Source: Flaveria trinervia (taxonomy: Eukaryota > Streptophyta > Magnoliopsida > Asterales > Asteraceae). From it: a stretch of DNA of 64,000 nucleotides. Of the stretch, positions 1 to 9,736 are shown in pieces. Made by a program: the position numbers and the translations under genes. Position 1 is the stretch's first letter. The number at the start of each line of letters is the position of its first letter. The notes beneath the pieces are model-generated. The model ran no database searches and was not told where the DNA came from. It saw nothing but the letters and a program-made list of their open reading frames with translations. The stretch covers positions 87,057,485 to 87,121,484 of the forward strand of contig CM046443.1 of the NCBI GenBank assembly GCA_025506515.1. The letters are read 5' to 3'.

Positions 1-692
1 CACTGGCAACAGAATACAAACAATAACAAAACAGATTCATAATTTGCAAATTGATTGATAACAAGACCATTAGCACTTAGCACACATACAACAATTTAAC
101 ACACATATATAATAATTTAGCACATATGAAGCAGACTAACACATACTGCTCACACATATAAAACCATTTAAACACACATACTACACACTATATAACAATT
201 AAACATACCTAATAATCACACACATTATAAATCACTAGTGGATGAGACCCGCGCTATGCAACGGGGTTCTAATAGTTAAAAGATTTAATTCTAAAAATCT
301 ATGTTGGTACTAACCACTCGAAAAAAACTACAAACTACGCGCGAAACACCGATAAAAAGTGTAATAGAAAATACTATAAAATAATAAATGCTTAAAACAG
401 AGAAGAAAAATAGCAAATGCGTAAACTGTGACGTTATTATAATTAATGAACTCTATTGTAAATTGGTTAAAAGAAAATCTGACATAACTCGAATGCTTAT
501 GTATAAAATGTAAAAAAAAGTTCAGGCGATGAAACATAACTCGAACAATTAAGTATAAAATTTAAAAAAATGTTCTAATGATTAAATATAAATTTAACAT
601 AACTCGAATAATTAAGTATAAAGTTTTAAAAAAAGAGAAATGAGTAGGTATTAATTTGAAAAAATAAAAGAAAGAGAGAAAATGTTATAGTT
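1..692. other. AT-rich intergenic DNA
   Basis: No coding sequence, RNA gene or repeat family is recognisable. The first 230 bases are rich in short ACACATA-type runs. The few open frames are short and of biased composition. Confidence 0.7.
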
Positions 693-1031
693 AGAGGCTG
701 TTTGGCAGACTCTTAATCAGCCTCTTAATGGTTCAGATGTCTGAATGGTTTAGCAGTTAAAGGTTTAAACTGTTTGTTTCGCCAGCACATGTCTGAATGG
801 TTAAAACATTTACCTTTGAATGGTTAAGCATTATATTGATGTTGAATGGGTAAGAGGTCTAATACTGATTGGTTAAGACATATTATCTGAATTTGTTAGA
901 TACTTTTCTTTGAATAATTAAACGATATACTAGCTCTTAATGGTTCGGACCTCTTAATGGTTTAGTACTTAATAGTTCAGACCTATTATTGATTCAACAT
1001 TTAATCATTCAGAAGTTGTCAAATAACTCCT
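693..1031. mobile_element. Candidate MITE with degenerate terminal inverted repeats
   Basis: The left end (AGAGGCTGTTTGGCAGACTC) and the reverse complement of the right end (AGGAGTTATTTGACAACTTC) form an imperfect inverted repeat. The interior is packed with variants of CTGAATGGTTAAG and CTTAATGGTTCAGA in both orientations. Size, ends and lack of coding fit a hAT-type MITE as known in asterids. I could not define a clean 8-bp target duplication, so the superfamily is an inference. Confidence 0.5.
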
Positions 1032-2265
1032 TAGTTTTAAATAATCGTTAAAGGTTTATATGTAAAATTTTAGGGAAATATTTTAATAAAAAAGTCTCAA
1101 AAACTATAAAGTGTAATAAGTAATCTCAACCATTTATCTACTTAATCAACGATTGAGATCAATTTGTCGTAAAAAATTTGTTAGAGTAGTATTTTTAGTA
1201 ATAACCATTTTATTGGCTTTTTACAAGTTCCATCATTTTTTTTCACACGTTCATAACTTTTATATTGTATAAAAGTCACACCATAAAAACAATCGTTTTT
1301 TATCTTTAAAATTTTTTTAGTATTGTTATATAAAGGGATAATATTTTTTACGTTTTTAAACTCATATCTCGTCATTGTGTATTTTAGTACAGTTTATTGT
1401 ATATTTTTGTTTGTTATTGTGTTTTTTTAAATACTTTGATTTTTTCTACAATGATAAATTTTAAAAAAATGACAATGACTAAATAACATTATTGTACATC
1501 TCTAATATGTAAAACACAATAATAAATTAATAACTAATAATTTAATATATTAGAAACAATTACTATATAACACAATATTTCATTGTGTTTTATTATTGTT
1601 ATTGCATTATGTCGAACACTATAAGGTTTCAAAATTACATTGGTGAAATAACATCGTTATGTACTTTTAATTGTAAAATACAATAATACATAACAACAAA
1701 TATAATGTATAAAAACAATAACAAAAATAACACATCGTATTATCTATAATACTATGTTTTCATAAATACATTGGTGAAAGTATCATATTGTACACTTCTA
1801 TATATAAAATATAATGATAAATAACAAGTTTATATAATCCATTGATACAATAATAAAATTAACACAAAATGATTTAAAACGTAAAACACAATAATAAATA
1901 CATATAACAAATAATGTAAAATGTAACACAATGAAATGATATTTAACATAATGAACGTATATGACAAAATTAACTAATTTATTTGACACAATAACCAATT
2001 TTTTAAAAGAATAGAAATACACATGTCAAACCACAATTCTTAATATTTTTAGATTGAATACCCTTTTAATATAACCTTACCCAAAAAACAAAGTAGGTTT
2101 TTCTATTAGTTTGAAGAAATTAAAATTATTGTGGTAACATTTAGAAAACCTTCATCTTCACGACTTAAACCATTTATATTTACTATATATAGTGACGTTG
2201 CGATTGTTGTCGAGGCTATTTCCGCAATAAACATTGATATATATAGGTATTATTATTAGCATAAG
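1032..2265. other. AT-rich intergenic DNA with degenerate direct repeats
   Basis: No gene is visible. Three related segments start near 1489, 1653 and 1783. Each has TTGTAC or ATGTAC followed by a TAAAAYAYAATAATAAAT-like stretch, with a period of roughly 130-165 bases. They look like an old tandem duplication or repeated insertion of a small element. Confidence 0.4.
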
Positions 2266-3179
2266 AGTAAATTACAATTTTTTTCCTTTAAGTATACCTA
2301 AAAATTATGGATCTAATGACTAAACTTGATAAGGGCACTAATCGTCATTTAAACTTATCATTATTTATGTCATTTCGATAACAAAAGTTGACTTTTTCAA
2401 TAAGTTTTTTGGTAAAAGAACATTTTGTCCTTACTTCTTAAAGGATGAAATCTATAATTTTCTCTAATATTTTTTTCTTTTATTATTTTATTTTATTTAT
2501 TTTTATTCTCTTTTTTAATCACTTTATTTTTATAAACTTATTCTTTTTAAATGATCATTTTCCCTTAACCCTTAAAATAATGAAATAGTTTTTTTAATTA
2601 TACATATGGCATAACTTAGAATACTTATCACCAAGTAAAATATAAAAGTACATTCTAAAATCATACGGTTTCTAATAGGTTTCTAATATAAACCGTAAGC
2701 TAAACTGCATAACATGTTGAAAATTCGTATACCAAAAAGGTATAGAAAAGTAACGGTGAAACAAAACCGATTACTAGTTTAAATTTTATAAACAAAAAAA
2801 ATATAATAAATTAAAAAAATATATATAATAACTTAGAAACCTATTAAATAAAAGTATATTTTATGAAAAAGATTAAAATAAATTAAGTAATAATATTTCA
2901 GATAAGTTATAAGAAAGTGATTAAAAATATAAAGTAAGTAAATAAATAATAAAACAGAAAAAAATTTAAAAGTAGTGAAAGTTGCATATATTGTCATTTA
3001 AGGGTTAAAGGCAAAAGGTTGTATTTACACAAAAGTAAAAAAAATTCAACTTTTGTTAGTAAAAAAAACACAAAGCGTAATAAGTTTCTAAATAAAGAAT
3101 GCCAAAGTACTTATCAAATTTTACGAACAAGATCCATAACTTTAAATATATTTAAAAGATAAATTTTATAAATTACACT
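2266..3179. mobile_element. Candidate Mutator-like MITE with long terminal inverted repeats
   Basis: About 200 bases at 2266-2465 match, in inverted orientation, about 185 bases at 2996-3179. Shared landmarks are GTAAATTACA-type ends, an inner TTATGGATC followed by TTGATAAG, and ACAAAAGTTGA. Long AT-rich inverted repeats with a non-coding centre suit a Mutator-type MITE. The 9-bp flanks TAGCATAAG and TATTATAAC agree at 6 of 9 positions, weakly compatible with an old target duplication. There is no transposase. Confidence 0.5.
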
Positions 3180-3709
3180 TATTATAACTATGAATATTTA
3201 GTGATTATATACTTAAGTGTTTAAATAAAATAATACTTAAATCAAGTAGTATTAAGTTATAAAAATTATAATAATAAATGTATATATTTTATATTAGTTT
3301 ATAGTATTATAAATAAGATAATACTTAAAATAAACATATATTAAATGATGTATTGGTTAGGAGAAATTTATTAAATTAGGGCAAATTAGAAACTATTGTA
3401 TATAACATTTGTATGTTATGTTTAAAAAATTATATAAGGTGTCCTAAATTTGAGTAATATCATGATTGTGACTTTCTCATTGATTTATATAGTAGTATAG
3501 AAAATATAGATATAGATTATTATTATTATTAATATTATAAAAGTATTTTGTAATTATATACTTAAGTATTCAAATAAGATACTACTTATTTATCAATGTA
3601 TTATTATTATGATTATTATATTATTATTAATATTATTATTATTAATATTATTATTATTTCAAAAGTATTAAGTTTGATATAGTTAAGTATTTAAATAAGA
3701 TAATACTTA
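3180..3709. repeat. AT-rich DNA with TTA/TAA microsatellite
   Basis: Interrupted (TTA)n and (TAA)n runs lie around 3513-3530 and 3598-3660, with AAGTATTAAGTT-like repeats. No gene is visible. Confidence 0.6.
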
Positions 3710-4560
3710 TTAATACCTGTCGCGACCTCCCCCCTCGCCATCCTCCCCCGTCGCGACCTTCCCCCTACGTGACAGCCTCCACCGCCGCACAGCCACCACC
3801 ACAGCCCAGCTACCACCGCCGCCCAGCCACCACCGCCGCCTAGCCATCACCGCTGCCCAACCACCACCGTAGGCCCCTGTCACCACCCCCACCGCGAACC
3901 CAGCCACCACCGCAGCCCACCCCCACCCTTGCGGCCTAAACCCTAAACACCACCACCACAAACTCATCTCCACAACCCGTTCACCACCCATCTCCACCCA
4001 TCTCCACCGTCAGCCACACACCACCCATCTCGCGACCATAGCCACCAGCCCTGCGACGGTCTTGCGACGGTCTGGGACCAGCGACCAGCCCCCTGCAATC
4101 GGTCTTCTTCATCGGTCATCTTCATCGTTCTTTGGTCGAGCTCCCGGTCGAAGCTTCATCTATCATCTTCGACCTTTGGCAGAGTTCTTCAAAGTTCTTC
4201 TCTTTTATTTCTTGATCGATCAATGTCTACAAGATCGCTTTGAGAAAATTCCAGCTTGGATGATTTGCACACAAGGTGTTCGATCAAATGCCCCTATGAA
4301 GTGAAGGTTTGAGAAAGCTTGTTTTTTTTAGTAATCTGTGAAGTGGGTACTGTTTAAGGTGATTTGATCTTGAAATTCAAATTCGGCTCTTCTAATCTTT
4401 CATCGTATTGTTGGGTTGCTAATCTTTAACTAACGGCCATGGTGTGAGGGGTCATGTGGGGTACCATCTAGAGGTGGGCAACTCGCAGTTGCTGCCCTCC
4501 TTCAGCTTGTATAGGGTTCCGTTGGTATTCTACCCCTCACAACTCATCTCGAGTTTGGCA
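3710..4560 (+). other. GC-rich leader-like segment before the RLE retroelement
   Basis: Composition jumps abruptly from AT-rich to C-rich at about 3710. Bases 3780-3960 are low-complexity CCACCACCG-type repeats, and the open frames across them in either strand are compositional artefacts. Bases 4060-4430 resemble ordinary 5' leader sequence (CTTCATCGG, TTGATCGATC). It directly precedes the retroelement coding region and may be its 5' untranslated region. A host promoter/exon fragment is an alternative. Confidence 0.35.
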
Positions 4561-4716
4561 GTTAACCTACGCGTATGGCTCCTACAAGGAGGGGTCGGAA
4601 TGTTAAGCTAAGGGGCTCAGTACAGGGCCCTGCTAGTGGTTTAAGGACATGCCCCTTCAAATCTTTCCACGAATGTAAAGACGGAAAACCTGGGTCTGGG
4701 GGTTTTTTCCGCCTAC

Positions 4717-5228
4717 TTGAACACATCCAAAGCACCACCTCAAGACAGAAAACCGAAGGCTGTCTTTGAAGGAGGCTATCTCCAAGGATTTAGAGCTTTT
4801 TTGGATGTTGGGGAAGTTCTTAAGGCAGGTGATAAATGGTTGTGTGGAAGGTGCATGGTAGTGCATGCACTCAGTAGGGGGTGCAAGCATGATGATGGGG
4901 TCGTGTCGTTTGACATGTTCTCGGGGGATGTTGAAGATTTATTGTTGGGATCCGGAAACTATGTCAAGTGGTGGTTGACACAAACCCACGTCACCCAGCA
5001 GGGCTCGGGGGTGATGTTAACCTCCTCGAGCGGGTTTTTTCACTCCCCATTCAGACTGTTAAAAGCATTCCCCCCAGTTGTCGGCTATTGTTTGCTCAGG
5101 TTTTAACTGGTGCTTTGCGTAAAATGGTGGGGTCGCCAGGTTCCGTTGAAAATTGGTTCAATTGCTTTTGCTTCCATGTTGCACCTTGCGGGTGGTCAGA
5201 CCATCCACCAGACGAGAGCGTAGATTAG
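4717..5228 (+). pseudogene. RLE retroelement N-terminal region with Cys/His finger
   Basis: The frame starting at 4717 carries WLCGRCMVVHALSRGCKHDDG-like spacing (C-x2-C-x3-H-x4-C-x-H), consistent with a small zinc-binding domain upstream of the RT. From about 4968 a second frame continues with the SIPPSCRLLFAQ region, which leads into the RT linker. At least one frameshift separates the parts and another near 5150 separates it from the RT. The true start is unclear, because frames upstream (from 4575) also look partly coding. RLE-type LINEs usually carry N-terminal zinc fingers for target recognition. That role here is inferred from family. Confidence 0.45.
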
Positions 5229-6558
5229 GGAACAGGAAATCTTTGCAGTGTAGTAACATCTTGCACGCACTAACAGTTTGGAAAAATGGGTCCGGGTTTA
5301 ATGCTTTGGTCTCGTCCTTGTTGGATAGCGTGGGAGAGGCTGGTGCTATTAGGGGGGAATGCATGAGAGAGGAAGACAAGGAAAGGAACCCTAATGTTAA
5401 GCAATGTCTTCGGAAAGTCAGAGATGGGCATTTCACGGCTGCGATTAAGGTCCTATGCTCTAGTGGAGTTGCCCCTTTTGGTGAGTCGACCTTGAAAGCT
5501 CTTATTGATAAACACCCTGTGGTGCCACCCCCGTCCTTGCCTTCCAACCCTTTAGCCCAACCCACTCTTGTTGTTGATGAGGAGTGTGTGTTCAAATGTA
5601 TCCGGTCCTTCCCCAAAGGGACGTCATGTGGTAGGGACGGGATGCGGGCCCAACACTTGTTAGATGCTATTGGTGGGGAAGGCTCTGTGACTCCCTCAGT
5701 TTTGCTTATGAGCATTACTGAAGTTGTTAACTTATTTCTTGAGGGATCTTGCCCTAAAGTGCTTGCTGAGTTTGTTGCGTCGGCCCCCCTCACCCCCTTA
5801 TTGAAGCCTGATAAAGGAATTCGGCCTATTGCTGTGGGGTGTATTTGGCGAAGGTTGGTTTCTAAGGTGGTGATGAAGAAGGTCGGGAAAGACATGGCCC
5901 AACACTTGGGGGACTTTCAATTTGGGGTAGGGATGCCTAGTGGTGCAGAGGCGGTGCTTCACAGTGCAAACAGGTTTCTCAACTCTTGTCATGAAGACGG
6001 CTCCTTGGCCTTGCTTACTGTGGATTTCTCTAATGCTTTTAACACGGTCGACCGCACAACCTTCCTTCAAGAGGTTCATCAACATTGCCCGTCAATCTAT
6101 CGGTGGGTCCATTTCTTTATGCTCAGCCTGCTAAGTTGTATGTTGGTAATGATTGTATCGGGGCTACTACCGGAGTACAACAAGGAGATCCCTTAGGGCC
6201 CCTTCTCTTTGCCCTTGCCTTACACCCCCTTATTCTTCGGGTCCAGGACCGTTATAACCTTTTGTTTAATGCTTGGTATTTGGATGATGGAACGATTATC
6301 GGCAACGTGTTTGAGGTTGCTAAGGCCTTAGACATCATCAACATGGAAGGGCCATCTTTGGGGCTTTATCTCAACATTAAGAAAACAGAGGTTTTTTGGC
6401 CGACATGCGATGGGCGTAAAGTTCAGGACGGACTTTTTCCGAGAGGGATTGGTAGACCAGAGAGGGGGGTTAAGCTCCTTGGCGGAGCTGTTAGCCGTGA
6501 TCCTAGCTTTATTGAGGAGTGGCTGGGCGGCGGGCCTCGGGAGCGGTTGACCTCATGA
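5153..6558 (+). pseudogene. Reverse transcriptase domain of the RLE retroelement
   Basis: A basic linker (RRERRLGNRKSL) precedes the RT. Conserved blocks appear in order: KPDKGIRPIAVGCIWRRL (fingers), QFGVGMPSGAEA, DFSNAFNTVDR (motif A, catalytic Asp, about 6021-6055), GVQQGDPLGPLLFAL (motif B, about 6175-6215), YLDDGTIIGN (motif C, about 6275-6305), then LNIKKTEVFW and VKLLGGAV (motifs D/E). A frameshift lies near 6110 between motifs A and B; frames 5153-6196 and 6085-6558 overlap there. The catalytic residues are intact but the protein cannot be made in one frame. The YLDD box and QFGVG block separate it from L1-type RTs. Confidence 0.75.
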
Positions 6559-7726
6559 AACTCTTGCCCTGCCTTAAGAATCCCCAATGTGAACTACTTT
6601 TGCTAAGGTCGTGCATGGGAGTTGCTAAGTTACTTTTTGGTTTGCGCACTTGTCAACCCCATTTGATGGAGGATGCGGTATCTCGGTTCGATGATGGCCT
6701 CAGGGAGGCTATAGAAGACATAGTCGTGGGTGGTGGCCCTTTTTTTGGTGATCTCCAATGGCGTTTGGCATCTTTGCCAATGCGTCTCGGTGGTTTGGGA
6801 CTCCTTTCAGCTCGAGATGTTGGGGCTTATGCTTTTGTGGCCTCTAGAGCTCAGTCTTTGGAACTACAAGATCATATCCTTCGAAACAGTGGGGTCTTCG
6901 GGCTTGACCCGGACTATCAGCAGGCGCTCGAACGCTTATATGTCCTTCTCCCAGACTTGGATATTGGCGGTTTCTCTAATAAGGACACCGCCCCCTCGAA
7001 GCCACAAACAACTTTGGCGAATGCTCTGTTTAGCAAAATCGCTCAAAGCCTGAGAGAAGTTTTTTCTTTGTCATCCCGCCAAAAGGCGGTGTTTGAGTGC
7101 CTGAGGGGCCCCCATGCTCAGGACTTTTTGACCGTTATCCCGATTGAAGGGTTGGGACAGTGCATGTCTCCAGTAGAATATAGAGCAATTCTCAAATACC
7201 GGTTGATGATCCCTATGTACCCGGAAGATGAAACATGTCCGATATGTCGTAAAGCTTGCATGGATAAATATGGGGAGCACACCCTTCACTGTAAAGAGCT
7301 ACCTGGGTTTAAATATCGGCATGACTGGGTACGAGATGTTTTGGGGGACATCCTAAGAAGAGCTGGGATTTCTGTTAAGAAAGAAGCCCCTGTGAATTTC
7401 CTCACGGACCCTATGGAGGGGAGGTCTACTTTGCGACCAGCGGATCTGCTCGTCTTTGGCTGGGCTGGGGGCAACATGCTTGTGTGGACCTCACAAGGGT
7501 TTCCCCTTTGGTTGGTTTACGGGAAAACGGTTTTGTAGCTGGTCAAGCAGCAAGAAAGGCAGAATCAAAGAAAGTGGATAAACATGCTAAAGCTTGCGCA
7601 GAGAACCAGCACGCTTTTGTTCCCTTTGCCTTTGATACATTTGGCTCCCTAGCGCCAGAAGCTATCAACTTTTTGACCAGGGTCCAACGGGTCATAGACA
7701 ACCATTGCTCAACCCCGGGGAGGTAA
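6519..7726 (+). pseudogene. Thumb, CCHC knuckle and PD-(D/E)xK-like endonuclease of the RLE retroelement
   Basis: After the RT thumb (LPMRLGGLGLLSA, about 6770) comes a knuckle CPICRKACMDKYGEHTLHC (about 7235-7291), then a YRHDWVRDVL helix, RPADLL (about 7433-7450), a strand VVDLTRVSPL (about 7476-7505, across a frameshift) and a basic helix AARKAESKKVDKHAK ending in FVPFAFDTFG. This arrangement fits the RLE fold, in which acidic residues and a Lys in a PD-(D/E)xK core nick the target DNA for target-primed reverse transcription. Seen: motif order and residues. Inferred: nuclease activity and ancestral site preference. The reading frame changes near 7480. Confidence 0.6.
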
Positions 7727-7800
7727 GGATTTGTTTTTGGAAGGTTAGGATTTGCTATTCAGAAAGGGGTGGCGGCGCAGCTTGTTGCCCGTCTACCTTC

Positions 7801-8500
7801 TATTTTGATGTAACTTGACATAACATTATTAATTTAGGCAATATACTTGTAGTAAAAAATATTAATTTAAAATGTTATAAAAAATAAAATATATAATTTA
7901 GTGAATTACTTAATATCATATTGTTAAATATAGGTTAAAAATATGAGTTTATTATTTATTAATTAAAATAAGTTTATAAAATAAAATCAAAATTGAAATG
8001 ATTGCATAGAACACTTATCCATAATGCTTAAATAGTTGTATTAGATGTTTAATTTTTTTAACAAATTACATTTGTGTAACAAGGTTTTCCTTTATATATT
8101 GTGTAACAAGGTTTTGCTTTATATATTATACTATAGATTAATTATGTCACGGCAATACCAAATATACATATGCTAATGATTAATGGATCCATTGACGAAC
8201 ACGTATACTGTTATAAAACATATACATAGATGCATGATTATGCCAAATAGTTCCATTAATGATTAAAACGAGTTGTTTCATCATACATTAAGACACATAT
8301 TCGTTGTCCTACAACACCTGATGAAGATGATTAAATGATTGAAGGTTGATATAAAAAAAGTGTACTAACTTTGATCGGGTGATTATTGAACAATGGAAGA
8401 GAAAATGGGGTGTTGGAGTGGATGATTATCGATCTAGAAACCTTGTTAAGTTTGTGATGAACAAGATTTTTATTAAAAAAGAACGAAATTAAAATTTTCT
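7801..8500. other. AT-rich intergenic DNA
   Basis: No gene or structured RNA is recognisable. Short direct repeats (TGTAACAAGGTTTT twice near 8075-8115) are present. The segment ends at the Copia-1 5' LTR. Confidence 0.6.
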
Positions 8501-9244
8501 TGTTGATACATGTGTCACTAGTTTCTGATCTTAATGTAATATCCTTGTATTGTCTTACGCTTATGTAATTGTAATTGTACGGGTACTTAATGAAATACAA
8601 ATGTTTGATTGTGTTTATAATGTTTAATATTTCATTAATGAGTTGTTTAACACATATTGACTTGATTATATAGGTTTGTGATTGTTTGAAGTGCTATGCA
8701 TAATGTTATACTATTGAATACACTCAAACTTGGTGAAGTGAAGTTCTCATGCGTCGAACTGGACCATGCGCCCCAACAGTGGTCATGCTTCCGAATGGCC
8801 ATGCGACTGAGTGTCCATGCGTCTAAATAGTTCATATGCCTGAACAACTTCATGCGTCTAACTCAGTCGCACGACTGAACACTCAGCCGTGCGAATGGAT
8901 CAACCGCATGTCTCAATTGCACGAATGAACCATGCCAATGGTTCAGTCGCCTGAATGAGCAACCCTAACCTATAAATACCACCTAATTCGTGGAAAAACC
9001 TAAGCATTGAATCCACTTCGATTCCAGATGTACCCTAGCCGTCCAGAAGCCTCTAAGTTCGTACTCCAAGTTCATAGAACGCTGTAGATCAATTCCTAAT
9101 CGATTCTTGACGTTAGATTCAATTCATTATTGTGTCTACGTGTGTTCTCACTGATTGGATCGCTAATCAAATAGGATTCCGCACTATTTGGTTTGGTTTA
9201 ACACGTTAATCAGTTGGTGTTTGGTCAAATACCAGGTCCTAACA
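8501..9244 (+). repeat. Copia-1 5' LTR
   Basis: It starts TGTTGATACATG and ends CCTAACA, giving TG...CA termini, and is followed two bases later by the PBS. The first 370 bases match the 3' copy at 21,811. Length is 744 bp. It contains the palindrome array and the TATAAATA box. Confidence 0.9.
8864..8978 (+). promoter_or_regulatory. Copia-1 LTR promoter: phased palindromes plus TATA box
   Basis: Fourteen-base palindromic units start at 8864 (CAGTCGCACGACTG), 8884, 8914 and 8944, i.e. spacings of 20, 30 and 30. The last ends at 8957 and TATAAATA begins at 8971, leaving exactly 13 nt. The last three units are partly decayed (CAGCCGTGCGAATG, CAATTGCACGAATG, CAGTCGCCTGAATG) but keep register. 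Expected role: RNA polymerase II promoter for the genomic RNA. Confidence 0.7.
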
Positions 9245-9246
9245 AG

Positions 9247-9258
9247 TGGTATCAGAGC
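9247..9258 (+). promoter_or_regulatory. Copia-1 primer-binding site
   Basis: TGGTATCAGAGC lies two bases after the LTR. It is complementary to the 3' end of initiator tRNA-Met, the usual primer of plant copia minus-strand synthesis. Confidence 0.9.
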
Positions 9259-9471
9259 TATAGGCTCTTGATTACATGTTGATTCAATCGGTTTGATACA
9301 AAATTGTGTTTTTGCATAAAAAACGCAATCCTTTTGTGTCTAACGGAGTCTTGGAAGTTTTCTGATCGAAAAGTGTAGTTTTTCCGGCATACGGCTATTA
9401 GGGTTTGATAAAATTCGAGTTTTTACGGCCAAAACAAGTTTAACCTACGAATTATCAAACTTCAGCAGGTT

Positions 9472-9700
9472 CAGTCGCATGATTGGCTCAATCGCATGAC
9501 TGAGTTCATACGCATCCTTCAACCGCACGATTGAACTCATTCGTACCCTCATTCGTACGACTAAGATCTTCATTCGGACCGCTCAACTGCAGTAGTTTAT
9601 TCGGACGACTGCCTCATCCGCTTTTGCTTAGTCGCATAATTATCCCATCCGCACTTGTTCAATCGCCCGAATAAGCCCAATCACATACCTTCATTCGCAC
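9472..9700 (+). repeat. Copia-1 leader palindrome cluster
   Basis: Between PBS and gag there are about ten variants of the CANTCG-NN-CGANTG unit, e.g. CAGTCGCATGATTG at 9472 and CAATCGCATGACTG at 9489, many imperfect. Unlike the promoter array, spacing is irregular. Being downstream of the TATA box, they would be part of the genomic RNA. Confidence 0.6.
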
Positions 9701-9736
9701 CCATCAGCAACTTGTCAAATAGTAAAGTCAAGTGTA

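Larger units (their letters stand above)
4561..7800 (+). mobile_element. Relic of a non-LTR retroelement with restriction-like endonuclease (RLE type)
   Basis: Overlapping open frames form one broken polyprotein in the order Cys/His finger, reverse transcriptase, Cys-Cys-His-Cys knuckle, PD-(D/E)xK-like endonuclease. This order is that of R2-like, RLE-bearing LINEs and differs from the usual plant L1 type, which has an N-terminal APE endonuclease. No LTRs flank it. Single-base frame breaks lie near 5150, 6110, 6540 and 7480. The 3' boundary is set loosely, and no poly(A) tail or target duplication is visible. A domesticated gene turned pseudogene is an alternative. Confidence 0.6.

Noticed and set aside
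3930..3945. Telomere-like CCTAAACCCTAAAC
   Set aside because: Fewer than three repeat units in a C-rich stretch; no array.
3710..3997. Open frame on the minus strand rich in Trp, Gly and Arg
   Set aside because: It reads low-complexity CCACCACCG repeats; composition explains it.
5158..5895. 245-codon minus-strand open frame
   Set aside because: It is antisense to the RT of the RLE retroelement, whose plus-strand frames carry all conserved RT motifs.
9247..9258. Part of a tRNA gene
   Set aside because: Only the 12-base primer-binding match is present, next to an LTR; no cloverleaf follows.
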